The notes under the pieces: generated by a model
The model's database searches: none
Told to the model about the DNA's origin: nothing
What the model saw: the letters and a program-made list of their open reading frames with translations, nothing else
Translations under genes and position numbers: made by a program
In this document: positions 19,839-28,273 of the stretch, one piece after another
Layout: the number at the start of each line of letters is the position of its first letter
Numbering within the stretch: the stretch's first letter is position 1
From: Gp6-AA40 sp035571515
Lineage (GTDB): Bacteria > Acidobacteriota > Vicinamibacteria > Vicinamibacterales > UBA2999
Length of the DNA: 64,000 nucleotides
NCBI GenBank assembly: GCA_035571515.1
Contig: DATNCQ010000207.1
Location: 1 to 64,000, forward strand
Direction of reading: 5' to 3'

Positions 19839-20054
19839 ATGACGCGCCGCGGATCGATCACGCTTGATCCCGACGCCATCCACCTTCTGAGCAATCACCT
19901 CGCCGTCATCGTTGGCTTCGTTGAGCTCATGCTCGCCGATGCCGCCCCCGGCGATGCGCATTTCAACGATCTGGTCGAGATCCGCGCGGCCGCCGTTGCG
20001 GCCGCCCACCTGATCACCCTCAGGGGTCAGGGGGCAGGGGGCAGCGGGCAGTAG
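19839..20054 (+). CDS. Small protein with histidine-kinase dimerisation-helix-like segment, 71 aa
   Basis: The centre (IHLLSNHLAVIVGFVELML) resembles the H-box helix of histidine kinases, without an ATPase domain. The frame is open upstream to 19743, but the ATG at 19839 is the first good start. The last residues (RGQGAGGSGQ) are translation of a GGGGCAG-type heptamer array, so the true original C-terminus may have been changed. It is divergent from the two-component pair. It could be a phosphotransfer-like or decoy fragment, or a chance ORF. Confidence 0.4.
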   Translation: MTRRGSITLDPDAIHLLSNHLAVIVGFVELMLADAAPGDAHFNDLVEIRAAAVAAAHLITLRGQGAGGSGQ

Positions 20055-20058
20055 GCGG
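20022..20058. repeat. GGGGCAG-type heptamer array
   Basis: Units GGGGTCA, GGGGGCA, GGGGGCA, GCGGGCA, GTAGGCG follow at 7-base spacing just before the SDR gene. Confidence 0.65.
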
Positions 20059-20074
20059 CAGGTAGACTGTGACC

Positions 20075-20851
20075 ATGCCCCGCGTCGTCGTCATCACGGG
20101 TGCGAGCGCCGGAATCGGCGCCGCCATTGCCAGCGAGCTCGGGCGCCGCGGCGACAGCCTCGTGCTCGCCGCGCGCGGCGCGGAGGCGCTCCAGCGCGTG
20201 GCCGCGGGCCTGCCGTCTCCCACCCGCGTCGTCACCGCCGACGTCACGCGCCGCGGCGACGTCGAACGGCTGCGCGACGAGGCGATTGCGGCCTTCGGGC
20301 ACGTGGACGTCTGGATCAACAACGCGGGCAAGGGGATCCTGCGGCCGGTGCTCGAGCTCACCGACGACGACGTCGACGAGATGATCGACGTCAACGTGAA
20401 GTCGGCGCTCTACGGCATGCAGGCGATCGCGCCGCACTTCATGGAGCGCGGCCGCGGGCACATCATCAACATCTCGTCGTTCCTCGGCCGCGTGCCGGTG
20501 GCGACGCCGCGTTCGGCCTACAGCGCGGCGAAGGCGGCGCTCAACTCGCTGAGCGCGAATCTGCGGGTCGACCTGCAGCGCACGCACCCGGACGTGCACG
20601 TATCGGTCGTCATGCCGGGCCTCGTGGCCACGGACTTCGCGAAGAACGCGCGCGGGAGTACGGGGCCGATTCCGCCGGGGGCGGTCGGTTCGCCGATGCA
20701 GGCGCAGACCGCGGAAGACGTCGCGAGGGTGGTCGCGGAGCTGATCGATCGGCCCGTCCCCGAGGTGTATACGAACCCCGCGAGCTCCGCCGTCGCCGCG
20801 CGCTACTTCGAGGACGTCGCGCAGTTCGAACGCGACGCCCGGGACCGCTAG
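20075..20851 (+). CDS. Short-chain dehydrogenase/reductase (SDR)
   Basis: NAD(P)-dependent oxidoreductase with the classical SDR layout: cofactor motif TGASAGIG at residues about 8-15, NNAG in VDVWINNAGKG, catalytic Ser in INISSF, and YxxxK in SAYSAAKAAL. 258 aa from the ATG at 20075; a GTG two codons upstream is possible. The substrate is unknown. The late VMPGLVATDF segment and the lack of a signal peptide point to a cytosolic enzyme. Confidence 0.9.
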   Translation: MPRVVVITGASAGIGAAIASELGRRGDSLVLAARGAEALQRVAAGLPSPTRVVTADVTRRGDVERLRDEAIAAFGHVDVWINNAGKGILRPVLELTDDDVDEMIDVNVKSALYGMQAIAPHFMERGRGHIINISSFLGRVPVATPRSAYSAAKAALNSLSANLRVDLQRTHPDVHVSVVMPGLVATDFAKNARGSTGPIPPGAVGSPMQAQTAEDVARVVAELIDRPVPEVYTNPASSAVAARYFEDVAQFERDARDR

Positions 20852-20889
20852 AAACTCAGCAGGTCGCGCGGCGGGTAAGATTGGCCTGA

Positions 20890-22992
20890 GTGCCGCGCTC
20901 TACGACATCCATTCAATCGCTGCTCTCCGCCATCGTCCACTCCTCAGACGACGCCATCGTCAGCAAGGACCTCAACAGCATCGTCACGTCGTGGAACCCG
21001 GCGGCGGAACGGATGTTCGGCTACTCCGCGGCGGAAATGATCGGGCGCTCGATTCGCACCATCATCCCCGACGATCGGCAGTACGAAGAGGACGAAGTGC
21101 TGGCCCGCATCCGCGCCGGCGAGATGGTCGATCACTTCGAGACGATCCGGAAGCGGAAGGACGGCTCGTTCATCAACATCTCGCTGAGCATCTCGCCCGT
21201 GCGCGACGCGGAGGGCACCATCGTCGGCGCGTCGAAGATTGCCCGCGACATCAGCGAGCGGCTGCGCGTGCGCGAAGTGGAGGAGCGAAACCGCCGCCAG
21301 GCCGCGTTCCTGTCGCGGCTGACGGCGACGTTCGCGACCTCGCTCGAGCCGCGGCAGATCCTCACGTCGCTGGCGGAGCTGTCGGTGCCCTACTTCGCGG
21401 ACTGGTGCGCGGTCGACGTCCCGAGCGACGGGACGACCGAGCGCATCGCGCTGGAGCACGTCGACCCGGCGAAGGTCGAGCTCGTCGCCCGGCTGCGGTC
21501 GCGGCACGAGAATCCGCGGGCGCCGATGAGCCCGACCTACGTCATTCGCTCCAGCGAGCCGTCGATCGTCCTCGACGTCACCGACGCGGTGCTCGTCGGC
21601 GCGGCGGGGGGCGATGACGAGGCGCTGCGCATCCTGCGCAGCCTCGGGCTGATCTCGTATCTCTGCCTGCCGCTCACGGTGCAGGGGCGGACGATGGCCG
21701 CGGTCACGATGGCGCGGTCCGATTCGGGGCGGCGTTTCGACGAGGAGGACGTTCGCATCGCGGAAGACGCGGCCTCGCGCGCGGCGCTCGCGGTGGACAA
21801 CGCGCGCGCGTACGGCGAGCTGCAGGCGGCCAACCAGCTCAAGGACGAATTCCTGGCGACCCTCTCGCACGAGCTCCGCACGCCGCTCAACGCCATCCTC
21901 GGGTATTCGCGCATGCTCCGGTCGGGGATCCTGAAGGAGGACCGCAAGGAGCAGGCGCTCGAGACGCTCGAGCGCAACGCCACCTCGCTCACGCAGATGG
22001 TCGAGGACGTCCTCGACGTCTCGCGCATCGCGGCAGGCAAGATTCGGCTGCACATCCAGCCGGTCGACCTGGCGACGGTGCTGCGCGACGCGGTCGCCAC
22101 GATCACGCCGGCCGCGGACGCGAAGGGGGTGCGCCTCGAGTCGATTCTCGAGCCGCAGGCGGGACCGGTGTCCGGCGATCCGGATCGGCTGCAGCAGGTC
22201 GTCTGGAACCTGCTGTCGAACGCCGTGAAGTTCACGCAGCGCGGCGGCCGCGTGCAGTTGCGGCTGCAGCGGGTGAACTCGCACGTCGAGGTGGCGGTCA
22301 GCGACACCGGCATCGGCATCCGCGAGGACTTCCTGCCGCACCTCTTCGAGCGCTTCCGGCAGGGCGACAGCACGACGACGCGGACGCACGGCGGGCTCGG
22401 CCTCGGTCTCGCCATCGCGCGGCGCATCGTCGAGCTGCACGGCGGCCGCATCGAGGCATTCAGCCCCGGGGAAGGGAAGGGGTCGACCTTCCGCGTCAAG
22501 CTGCCGGTCATGATCGTGCACACCGAGGTCGAGATGGAGCGGCGCGAGCATCCGCGCATCGGCACGCGGCGCGCGTCGGCCGTTGAATTCCCGACGCTGC
22601 CGGACATCAGCGTGCTCGTCGTGGACGACGATCCCGACGCGCTCGGGCTCGTGCGCGAGATTCTCGAGACCGCCGGCGCGCGCGTCCGCTCGGCGACGTC
22701 GGCCCGCGACGCCATCGACGCCATCGAACGGGACACGCCGGACGTGCTCGTCTCCGACCTCGGGATGCCGGGGATGGACGGCTACGAGATGATCCAGCGC
22801 GTCAGGCGGATGGACGGGCCCGCGAAGGATCTCCCCGCGGCGGCGCTTACCGCCTACGCGCGCTCCGAGGACCGCGCGAAGGCGCTGCGCCTCGGCTTCG
22901 AGATGCACCTGGCCAAGCCGATCGATCCGTCGGAATTGATTGCGGCGGTGGCCTCGCTCGCGCGGCGGCGGCGGGCCGGGGCGAGCAAGTAG
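20890..22992 (+). CDS. Hybrid sensor histidine kinase/response regulator (PAS-GAF-HK-REC)
   Basis: Cytosolic hybrid kinase of 700 aa. Domains in order: PAS (about 5-125: SSDDAIVSKDLNSIVTSWN, FGYSAAEMIGRSI, plus PAC), GAF (about 155-305), HisKA with H327 (DEFLATLSHELRTPLNAILG), HATPase_c (about 435-545: VVWNLLSNAVKFT, VSDTGIGI, GGLGLGLAIARRIVELHG) and a C-terminal receiver (about 572-690) with D623 (VLVSDLGMPGMDGYEM). There are no membrane segments. It starts at a GTG. No separate output protein lies next to it, so the receiver probably feeds a distant phosphorelay. Confidence 0.92.
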   Translation: MPRSTTSIQSLLSAIVHSSDDAIVSKDLNSIVTSWNPAAERMFGYSAAEMIGRSIRTIIPDDRQYEEDEVLARIRAGEMVDHFETIRKRKDGSFINISLSISPVRDAEGTIVGASKIARDISERLRVREVEERNRRQAAFLSRLTATFATSLEPRQILTSLAELSVPYFADWCAVDVPSDGTTERIALEHVDPAKVELVARLRSRHENPRAPMSPTYVIRSSEPSIVLDVTDAVLVGAAGGDDEALRILRSLGLISYLCLPLTVQGRTMAAVTMARSDSGRRFDEEDVRIAEDAASRAALAVDNARAYGELQAANQLKDEFLATLSHELRTPLNAILGYSRMLRSGILKEDRKEQALETLERNATSLTQMVEDVLDVSRIAAGKIRLHIQPVDLATVLRDAVATITPAADAKGVRLESILEPQAGPVSGDPDRLQQVVWNLLSNAVKFTQRGGRVQLRLQRVNSHVEVAVSDTGIGIREDFLPHLFERFRQGDSTTTRTHGGLGLGLAIARRIVELHGGRIEAFSPGEGKGSTFRVKLPVMIVHTEVEMERREHPRIGTRRASAVEFPTLPDISVLVVDDDPDALGLVREILETAGARVRSATSARDAIDAIERDTPDVLVSDLGMPGMDGYEMIQRVRRMDGPAKDLPAAALTAYARSEDRAKALRLGFEMHLAKPIDPSELIAAVASLARRRRAGASK

Positions 22993-23080
22993 CTGGTTGG
23001 GTGGCTGGTGGTTGGTAGTTAGTGGTTGGTGGTGGTGCGTGGTTGGCGGTGCTTCGCGGTTGCTGGAGTTCGTGGTTGAG
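22991..23080. repeat. TGGTTGG-type degenerate array before tRNA-His
   Basis: The strand reads as loosely repeated TGGTGGT, TGGTAGT, TAGTGGT, TGGTGGT. The reverse complement is the CAACCAC unit seen at the head of the 25631 array. It begins at the stop codon of the hybrid kinase gene. Confidence 0.6.
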
Positions 23081-23095
23081 CGCGACCCCCTCCCA

Positions 23096-23101
23096 TATAA
23101 T
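23096..23101 (+). promoter_or_regulatory. -10 box for tRNA-His
   Basis: A perfect TATAAT lies 17 bases before the tRNA. TTGAGC at 23076 is a possible -35, but its 14-base spacing is short. Confidence 0.55.
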
Positions 23102-23118
23102 TGAGTTTTGCTCGGCAT

Positions 23119-23194
23119 GGTGGGTGTAGCTCAGGGGTAGAGCGCCGGACTGTGGCTCCGGAAGTCGCGGGTTCGAAACCCGTCACCCACCCCA
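23119..23194 (+). tRNA. tRNA-His (anticodon GTG)
   Basis: Acceptor GTGGGTG pairs with CACCCAC, with the extra 5' G opposite C73 that marks tRNA-His. The anticodon loop is CTGTGGC. CCA is encoded at 23192-23194. Confidence 0.95.
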
Positions 23195-23246
23195 TCTCCA
23201 GTTCTTCCAATCACGAGGCGTCGGTCCGCGCCCCTTATCCGACTGG

Positions 23247-24098
23247 CTACTCGAAGGTAGTCGCTGTCCCTGTCGGCCCTCGCTGATCAGGTACCACGGC
23301 AAGCACGTCTTGATCGTGCGCCTTGCCGCTCCACCATTGGCCACGCCGCACGTCCCGAATGCGCAGGCCTGCCTCTCGATGAATGCGTCGTACGAATGTT
23401 TCTTCGAGTGCAACGGCTGCTTCGGGGACGACCGAATCATGCAACCGGCACAATCCGGACGCGTGCGGGACACTGAAGGACATGAACGCGTCGCCCCTGT
23501 CTATTCCGCCGCGGCTTTCATCGTTGAGCAAAAAGTAGCTGGCCACACAGACGCCGTCCGCGGTGAGCAAGCGGGATACCTCGTGCACATAGTGTTCAAC
23601 GGCATCAGGCAGCATGTGCGTAAAAACGGAGGACAAGAAGATCACGTCGAAGGTGTGGTCCGGAAAGGGGAAACGGTATGCCGAGGCGGGCACCGACCCC
23701 TGCGGATTGTAGGCGCGACTCGCCAGGTCGGCGCGATGAAAGCGAAAATGGGGATGCGTTCGCGTGATGGCCCGCTGGCACCATGCGACCGCTTCCGGGT
23801 GAATTTCGACGCCGTCGTAACCGCCGGTGAGATATCCGATCAGGCCGATCGCGAGGTTGCCAATGCCCGATCCGATATCGAGAACCCTGTGCTCTGGCCG
23901 AAGGCCCTGAATCGTCAGCTCTGTTCGCGCGGTCTCGCAGGCGTGAGCAAATGCTGCCGGCGCCAACGTACGGTAATAGTAGAAACGCAGGTGGGCCGGC
24001 GGCAGCAGGGCGTCGCTTCTCCAACGCACCAGCCGCTCCACTGGCGTCGCGATGCGGTAGGCCGCCCTGCGTGCACGACTGGCCAGTCGCCGCCACAT
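23247..24098 (-). CDS. Class I SAM-dependent methyltransferase
   Basis: Motif I is VLDIGSGIGNLA at about residues 75-86. Acidic binding residue follows in GYDGVEIHPEAVAWC, with FHRADL and FDVIFLSSVFTHM further on, the usual class I order. The basic N-terminus and a FYYYRTLAP stretch precede the fold. ATG 24098 was chosen; a GTG at 24113 would add five residues. The substrate is unknown. It is convergent with tRNA-His and not obviously part of an operon. Confidence 0.85.
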   Translation of the reverse strand: MWRRLASRARRAAYRIATPVERLVRWRSDALLPPAHLRFYYYRTLAPAAFAHACETARTELTIQGLRPEHRVLDIGSGIGNLAIGLIGYLTGGYDGVEIHPEAVAWCQRAITRTHPHFRFHRADLASRAYNPQGSVPASAYRFPFPDHTFDVIFLSSVFTHMLPDAVEHYVHEVSRLLTADGVCVASYFLLNDESRGGIDRGDAFMSFSVPHASGLCRLHDSVVPEAAVALEETFVRRIHREAGLRIRDVRRGQWWSGKAHDQDVLAVVPDQRGPTGTATTFE

Positions 24099-24145
24099 CG
24101 GTCGTCTCTGCACTGCCGATCCGTCTACCTGGCCGTTCCCCGTGT

Positions 24146-24643
24146 CTACGAAAACGTTCCCTCTTTCGGCCCCCGCGCGTCCTTGCTGATCTGGCGGATC
24201 GCGCCGAGATGGTAGGCAAGGTGAGCGATGCTGGCGATCATCCCCGTGAACTCCGCGTCGGTCACATCACGCGGTGAGCTCAGCGTCTTCAGCCAGCGGT
24301 GTGCCTCGGCCCGGAGCCCGCCTCGGATCTCGCTCCACGCGGGTTCGTCGACGGCGGAGGTCTTCCACGCCGCGTCCCACGTCGCATCCGCGAACGGATT
24401 GCCCCCTTCGCTCGCCCATCGGTTCATCAGGGACAGCCCGTACCGCAGGTGCTGCGCATGCGCCGCAATCGTCGCGCCGCCGCTGACCGAGCGAGACGCA
24501 TCAGCCGCCGATATCCTCTCGAGCGATCGCAGGAGGCCCAGGTCGCCGGAATTGAGGATGAACGCGCCCGTCCGCTCGCTCGTGCCGTCGACGAGCTCGG
24601 AAAACAGGCGCGTGAGGGCTGGACTCGCCTCGGTCGTGTGCAT
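24146..24643 (-). CDS. DinB-like superfamily protein
   Basis: 165 aa four-helix-bundle type. The pattern of conserved histidines (IAAHAQHLRYGLSL, about 60 residues later IASIAHLAYHLGAIRQI) fits the DinB/YfiT metal-binding superfamily, members of which are thiol-dependent transferases or hydrolases. The ATG at 24643 begins MHTTEASPALTRLF; an upstream TTG gives an unlikely leader. No clear neighbour link. Confidence 0.75.
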   Translation of the reverse strand: MHTTEASPALTRLFSELVDGTSERTGAFILNSGDLGLLRSLERISAADASRSVSGGATIAAHAQHLRYGLSLMNRWASEGGNPFADATWDAAWKTSAVDEPAWSEIRGGLRAEAHRWLKTLSSPRDVTDAEFTGMIASIAHLAYHLGAIRQISKDARGPKEGTFS

Positions 24644-24736
24644 GAGGGTATTTGACAGCGCGACTGAGCTGAAAGGCAAAAGACCGCGTCATCTGCACCC
24701 GACCCTCTGAAGTCGCCCGCCGCGCAGACAAACCTC

Positions 24737-25630
24737 TTGGTCGCCCCTGTCAGACGTGTAGGACAGCTACTCAGGCCGGCGCAGGAGTTCATGCGGGCGG
24801 CGCGTCGCGATCAGGTACGAGCGTTGCTCCCACGCTCGTCGGAGCGGTTAGACCACAGGGTTCGCGCCTGCGGCTCCCCCTCCCGCTCCACCTCTTCGCT
24901 GCTTCGGCAATACAATCCCCGCACGCAGACCATCGACGCACTTGACCCCGCAACCCTGACACCCGGCGAGCGCTCGCGGCCGTCGCCCGCATGGGCGTCC
25001 GCTGAAGTCGCCTTCGGGCTCGCCATCCTCGCCGCCGGGCTCTGGTGGAATTTCGGCTTTACGCCGGAAGTCCTGCTGCTGTTCGCGCTGGCGGCCTGCC
25101 GGTGGCGCGGGCCCGGTTGGCGCGCCATGGGATTACGACGTCCATTGCGCCCCGCCCGCGCGCTGCTCATGGGTGCCGTCGCCGGCGTCGGCTATCAGTT
25201 CGTGGGCACGTATCTCATCGAACCGGTGATTGCGCGTGCGACGTCCGGCGTGCTGCCGGACGTGTCGGCGTTTCGCGCCGCCATCGGCGACGAACAGCGC
25301 CTGGCGATCCTGCTCGTGATCTCGTGGACGCTTGGCGCGCTGGTCGAGGAGCTGGCGGTGCGCGGCTGGCTCATGACACGCCTCGCGGAAATCGGGCGAT
25401 TCTCGACCGGCGCGTGGGCCTTCGCCGCGGTCACGTCATCGGCGCTCTTCGGCGTCGCACATCTGTACCAGGGCCTGTCGGGCGTGATCGCCAGCGCCCT
25501 GACCGGCCTCGTCCTCTCGGTCCTCTATTTCGCGACCGGCCGCAATCTCTGGCCGTGCATCATCGCGCACGGCTGCCTCGATACGACCGGCTTCGTGCTG
25601 ATCTACCTGGGCGTGTATCCCGGCTTGTAA
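24737..25630 (+). CDS. CPBP-family intramembrane metalloprotease
   Basis: Membrane protein with the CPBP/Abi motifs: EELAVRG (EExxxR), FGVAHLYQG (FxxxH) and a late IIAHGCLD. Several hydrophobic segments start at about residue 88 (VAFGLAILAAGLWWNFGF). Members include prenyl-protein proteases and bacteriocin self-immunity proteins; the substrate here is unknown. The start is uncertain: the TTG at 24737 gives about 70 poorly conserved residues, and no better in-frame start with a ribosome site was found. An 11-unit heptamer array begins directly after the stop. Confidence 0.8.
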   Translation: MVAPVRRVGQLLRPAQEFMRAARRDQVRALLPRSSERLDHRVRACGSPSRSTSSLLRQYNPRTQTIDALDPATLTPGERSRPSPAWASAEVAFGLAILAAGLWWNFGFTPEVLLLFALAACRWRGPGWRAMGLRRPLRPARALLMGAVAGVGYQFVGTYLIEPVIARATSGVLPDVSAFRAAIGDEQRLAILLVISWTLGALVEELAVRGWLMTRLAEIGRFSTGAWAFAAVTSSALFGVAHLYQGLSGVIASALTGLVLSVLYFATGRNLWPCIIAHGCLDTTGFVLIYLGVYPGL

Positions 25631-25707
25631 CAACCACGAACGGCCAACTACCAACTCCCGGATCCCGGATCCCGGATCCCTGATCCCGGATCCCGGATCC
25701 CGGCCTG
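25631..25707. repeat. Mixed heptamer array, 11 units in perfect register
   Basis: Successive 7-base units are CAACCAC, GAACGGC, CAACTAC, CAACTCC, CGGATCC (three times), CTGATCC, CGGATCC (twice), CGGCCTG. Three unit types that form separate arrays elsewhere in the window are joined here without losing phase. It starts at the base after the CPBP stop and ends nine bases before the oxygenase stop. Confidence 0.92.
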
Positions 25708-25716
25708 AGACCACCC

Positions 25717-26274
25717 TCAGCGTGGAACGAACGTGAAGGCGACCGACAGCCTCGGCTCGAAGCATTCGCGCGACGGGACGCCGGCGCGATGCAGGATGTC
25801 GGCGTGGAAGACGGCGAGGCGGCCCGGCCTGACACCGACCGCGTGCACCGGCTGGCGCTCCTCGTCGTAGAAGATCGTCTCGCCCAGCCAGTTCTCCTTC
25901 CACTCGGGGTTGGCGTAGTAGAGCGCGGTGATGCCGTGGGGCGGATCGGTGTGCGGCCCCTGGAAGTCGCCGTACAGAATCATGTTCGTGTAGGAGCGAT
26001 CGAGCCGGTAGTGGTCGCCGACCATCAGCGCGCGCGCGGTCCGGATGCACTCGCGCAGCACCGGCGTTCCCTCCGCGAGCGCGGGAGGAAAGTCGGCTTT
26101 CCAGTGCTTGACGTACGACGTCTCGTCGGACGCGACGTCGTTCAACTGATACGGCAGGTCGCGCAGAAACTGGTACAGCGACTGGATGTCCGCCTCGGCG
26201 AACAATCCGTCCACCACCATCAGCTGCATCCCGTTGATCTCGACGCGGCGCGTCACGTGCGAGGCGACGTTCAC
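25717..26274 (-). CDS. 2-oxoglutarate/Fe(II)-dependent oxygenase (prolyl-4-hydroxylase-like)
   Basis: 185 aa, double-stranded beta-helix type. Iron ligands are HxD in GPHTDPPHG and the distal His in VFHADILHRAG, followed by the Arg that binds 2-oxoglutarate (PRLSVAFTF). Length and motif order match the small prolyl-hydroxylase-like oxygenases. The start is a GTG at 26274; AAGG lies nearby. The gene is divergent from the MetE-like gene, the starts being 44 bases apart. The substrate is unknown. Confidence 0.85.
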   Translation of the reverse strand: MNVASHVTRRVEINGMQLMVVDGLFAEADIQSLYQFLRDLPYQLNDVASDETSYVKHWKADFPPALAEGTPVLRECIRTARALMVGDHYRLDRSYTNMILYGDFQGPHTDPPHGITALYYANPEWKENWLGETIFYDEERQPVHAVGVRPGRLAVFHADILHRAGVPSRECFEPRLSVAFTFVPR

Positions 26275-26318
26275 CTTGCAGACTGTGGATCAAACGGACC
26301 ACAATCCGCAATCCATCC

Positions 26319-27476
26319 ATGACACGCAGCCGCGATCGTTTCCTGACGACGCACACCGGAAGCCTGCCGCGCCCGGAAGATCTGATCCGCATGATGTTCG
26401 CGAAGGAGGAAGGCGTTCCCGTGGAGCCGCGCGCGCTCGCCGCCCGCATCCGCGCCGCTGTCGCCGACATCGTCGCGCGCCAGTCCGCCGCCGGCATCGA
26501 CGTCGTCAACGACGGCGAGATGTCGAAGCCGAGCTACGCCACCTATATCAAGGATCGCCTGCACGGCTTCGGCGGCGAGAGCCAGCCGCCGCCGTACCCG
26601 GACCTGGTGGCGTATCCCGGCCTGCACCAGAAGGTCTACGGCGATCGCGGCCGCGCGCGGCGCAAGATGCCCGGTTGCAACGCGCCCATCAGCGTGCGCG
26701 ACCGCGAGGCCGTACAGGTGGACATCGAAAACCTGAAGACGGGCGTGGCGGAACGGCAGCTCGAAGGCCTGTTCTTGAGCGCGGCGTCACCCGGCGTCGT
26801 GTCGCTTTTCTTCCACAACGACTATTACCCGTCGCAGGAGGCGTATCTCTACGCGATTGCCGACGCCATGCAGTACGAGTACGAGGCCATCGCGAACGCG
26901 GGGCTGGTGCTGCAGCTCGACTGCCCGGACCTCGGGATGGGGCGGCACGTCCAGTACGCCGGCCTGTCGCTCGAGGAGTTCCGCGACCAGGCGCGGCTGC
27001 ACGTCGAGGCGCTCAATCACGCGGTGCGCAACATCCCGCCCGAGCAGATGCGCATGCACCTGTGCTGGGGCAACTACGAGGCGCCGCACCAGATGGACGT
27101 CCCGCTCGCCGACATCATCGACATCGTCTTTCTCGCGCGGCCGAGCGCGATCTCGTTCGAGGCGGCCAACCCGCGCCACGCGCACGAGTGGGCCATCTTC
27201 GAGACGGTGAAGCTGCCGGACGGCAAGATCCTGATTCCCGGCGTGCTCGAATCGAAATCGAACTTCATCGAGCATCCCGAACTGGTCGCGCAGCGCGTGG
27301 GCCGCTTCGCGACGCTCGTCGGCCGCGAGAACGTGATGCTCGGCACCGACTGCGGCTACGGCACGTGGGTCGGCCAGGCCGCCGTCGATCCCGACGTCGT
27401 GTGGGGCAAGCTCGCCGCGATGGCCGAGGGGGCCCGCCTCGCGTCGCAGCACTTCTGGAGCACTTCCGCTGTTTAA
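26319..27476 (+). CDS. Cobalamin-independent methionine synthase (MetE C-terminal domain) family protein
   Basis: A single MetE-type barrel of 385 aa. The N-terminus FLTTHTGSLPRP and GIDVVNDGEMSKPSYATYI match the family. Zinc ligands are visible as HxC in MHLCWGNYEAPHQ, E in ISFEAANPRH and C in LGTDCGYGT. It lacks the N-terminal half of full MetE, so it is one of the short paralogues whose methyl donor or other substrate is often not methyltetrahydrofolate. No methionine-pathway gene is adjacent. Confidence 0.85.
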   Translation: MTRSRDRFLTTHTGSLPRPEDLIRMMFAKEEGVPVEPRALAARIRAAVADIVARQSAAGIDVVNDGEMSKPSYATYIKDRLHGFGGESQPPPYPDLVAYPGLHQKVYGDRGRARRKMPGCNAPISVRDREAVQVDIENLKTGVAERQLEGLFLSAASPGVVSLFFHNDYYPSQEAYLYAIADAMQYEYEAIANAGLVLQLDCPDLGMGRHVQYAGLSLEEFRDQARLHVEALNHAVRNIPPEQMRMHLCWGNYEAPHQMDVPLADIIDIVFLARPSAISFEAANPRHAHEWAIFETVKLPDGKILIPGVLESKSNFIEHPELVAQRVGRFATLVGRENVMLGTDCGYGTWVGQAAVDPDVVWGKLAAMAEGARLASQHFWSTSAV

Positions 27477-27510
27477 GCTCCAAGTTCCAAGCTCCAAATT
27501 CCAAGTTGCA
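27475..27510. repeat. AAGCTCC-type heptamer array
   Basis: Units AAGCTCC, AAGTTCC, AAGCTCC, AAATTCC, AAGTTGC begin inside the TAA stop of the MetE-like gene. Same unit type as the array upstream of ku. A family A palindrome follows 16 bases later. Confidence 0.85.
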
Positions 27511-27526
27511 AGAAGCTGACGTGTAG

Positions 27527-27548
27527 GGCGGGTCCTTTCGGACCCGCC
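27527..27548. repeat. Family A palindrome between convergent genes
   Basis: Stem GGCGGGTCC, loop TTTC, stem GGACCCGCC with the left flank TGTAG. It touches the last base of the stop codon of the convergent metalloprotease gene, so it would sit at the very end of that message. Confidence 0.85.
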
Positions 27549-28111
27549 TAATGCTCGATCGCGCGCACGATCAGCTCTCCCTGCTCCTTCGTGAAGCGCA
27601 GCCGCTGTTTCGAGGCCTCCTGCAGGTTGATCGCGGCACGCATCACCCCTTGCGGCGAGTGCGAGTTCGGCGGCAGCAGCAGGTGGCCGATCTCGTGCGC
27701 GATCGTGTAGCCGAGCAGCACGTCCCGCTTGACGTGGAAGCGCCGCGCGAACGCGGCGACGCGGTCGTAGAGGATCGTCGCCACCGTCGTGCCGGGCTCG
27801 GCGAAGCCGAGCGTGACGTCCGTCACGTCGAGCGTGCTCGCCTGGCGCGGGATCAGGTTCACCGTCAGCCGCTGCTCGTCCGTCGCGCAGCCGGCATTGC
27901 TCCATTCGATTGCGACGCCGATGGCGCGATAGACGTCGCCGGCGATTCGCTCGGCGCTTGCGACGATGTCCGGCGGCATGGTCCGCGCCTCGCAGATCGC
28001 GACCGCCACGTGCAGCCCGGCCGGCGCGTCCGCCGCGCGTGCGGAGGCCGCCGCGCCGAAGGACGCCGCGGTGACGAGCACGACGATCGATGAGCTGCGA
28101 AAGCCGGACAT
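27548..28111 (-). CDS. Exported HExxH zinc metalloprotease-like protein
   Basis: 187 aa with a signal peptide (about 1-27, ending ASARA). A zinc site HEIGHLLLPPNSHSPQGVM combines HExxH, a third His and a nearby Met, reminiscent of metzincins but with a shifted third ligand, so the family is uncertain. The N-terminal half contains AICEARTMPPDIVASAERI and two Cys (AICE, AGCA) that could form a disulfide. ATG 28111 was preferred to a TTG eight codons upstream. Likely acts in the periplasm or outside; no substrate evidence. Confidence 0.65.
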   Translation of the reverse strand: MSGFRSSSIVVLVTAASFGAAASARAADAPAGLHVAVAICEARTMPPDIVASAERIAGDVYRAIGVAIEWSNAGCATDEQRLTVNLIPRQASTLDVTDVTLGFAEPGTTVATILYDRVAAFARRFHVKRDVLLGYTIAHEIGHLLLPPNSHSPQGVMRAAINLQEASKQRLRFTKEQGELIVRAIEH

Positions 28112-28199
28112 GGCAAACGTGCCTGTCCTGATCAACGAGATCGACGCGTCGGGCTAACACGGACGATCGGCGCGTGGACTCAGCTGCGCCGCGGGCTCG

Positions 28200-28269
28200 T
28201 TGGTCGTTGGTGCTTGGTAGTTGGGAGTTGGGAGATGGGAGTTGGGAGTTGGGAGTTGGGAGTTGGTGG
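28200..28269. repeat. TTGGGAG heptamer array, 10 units
   Basis: Units in register: TTGGTCG, TTGGTGC, TTGGTAG, TTGGGAG (twice), ATGGGAG, TTGGGAG (three times), TTGGTGG. It ends four bases before the HAD gene stop, filling the gap behind the metalloprotease start. Confidence 0.92.
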
Positions 28270-28273
28270 TGCG

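Noticed and set aside
25631..25707. CRISPR array
   Set aside because: Units are seven bases with no spacers, and no cas genes occur in the window.
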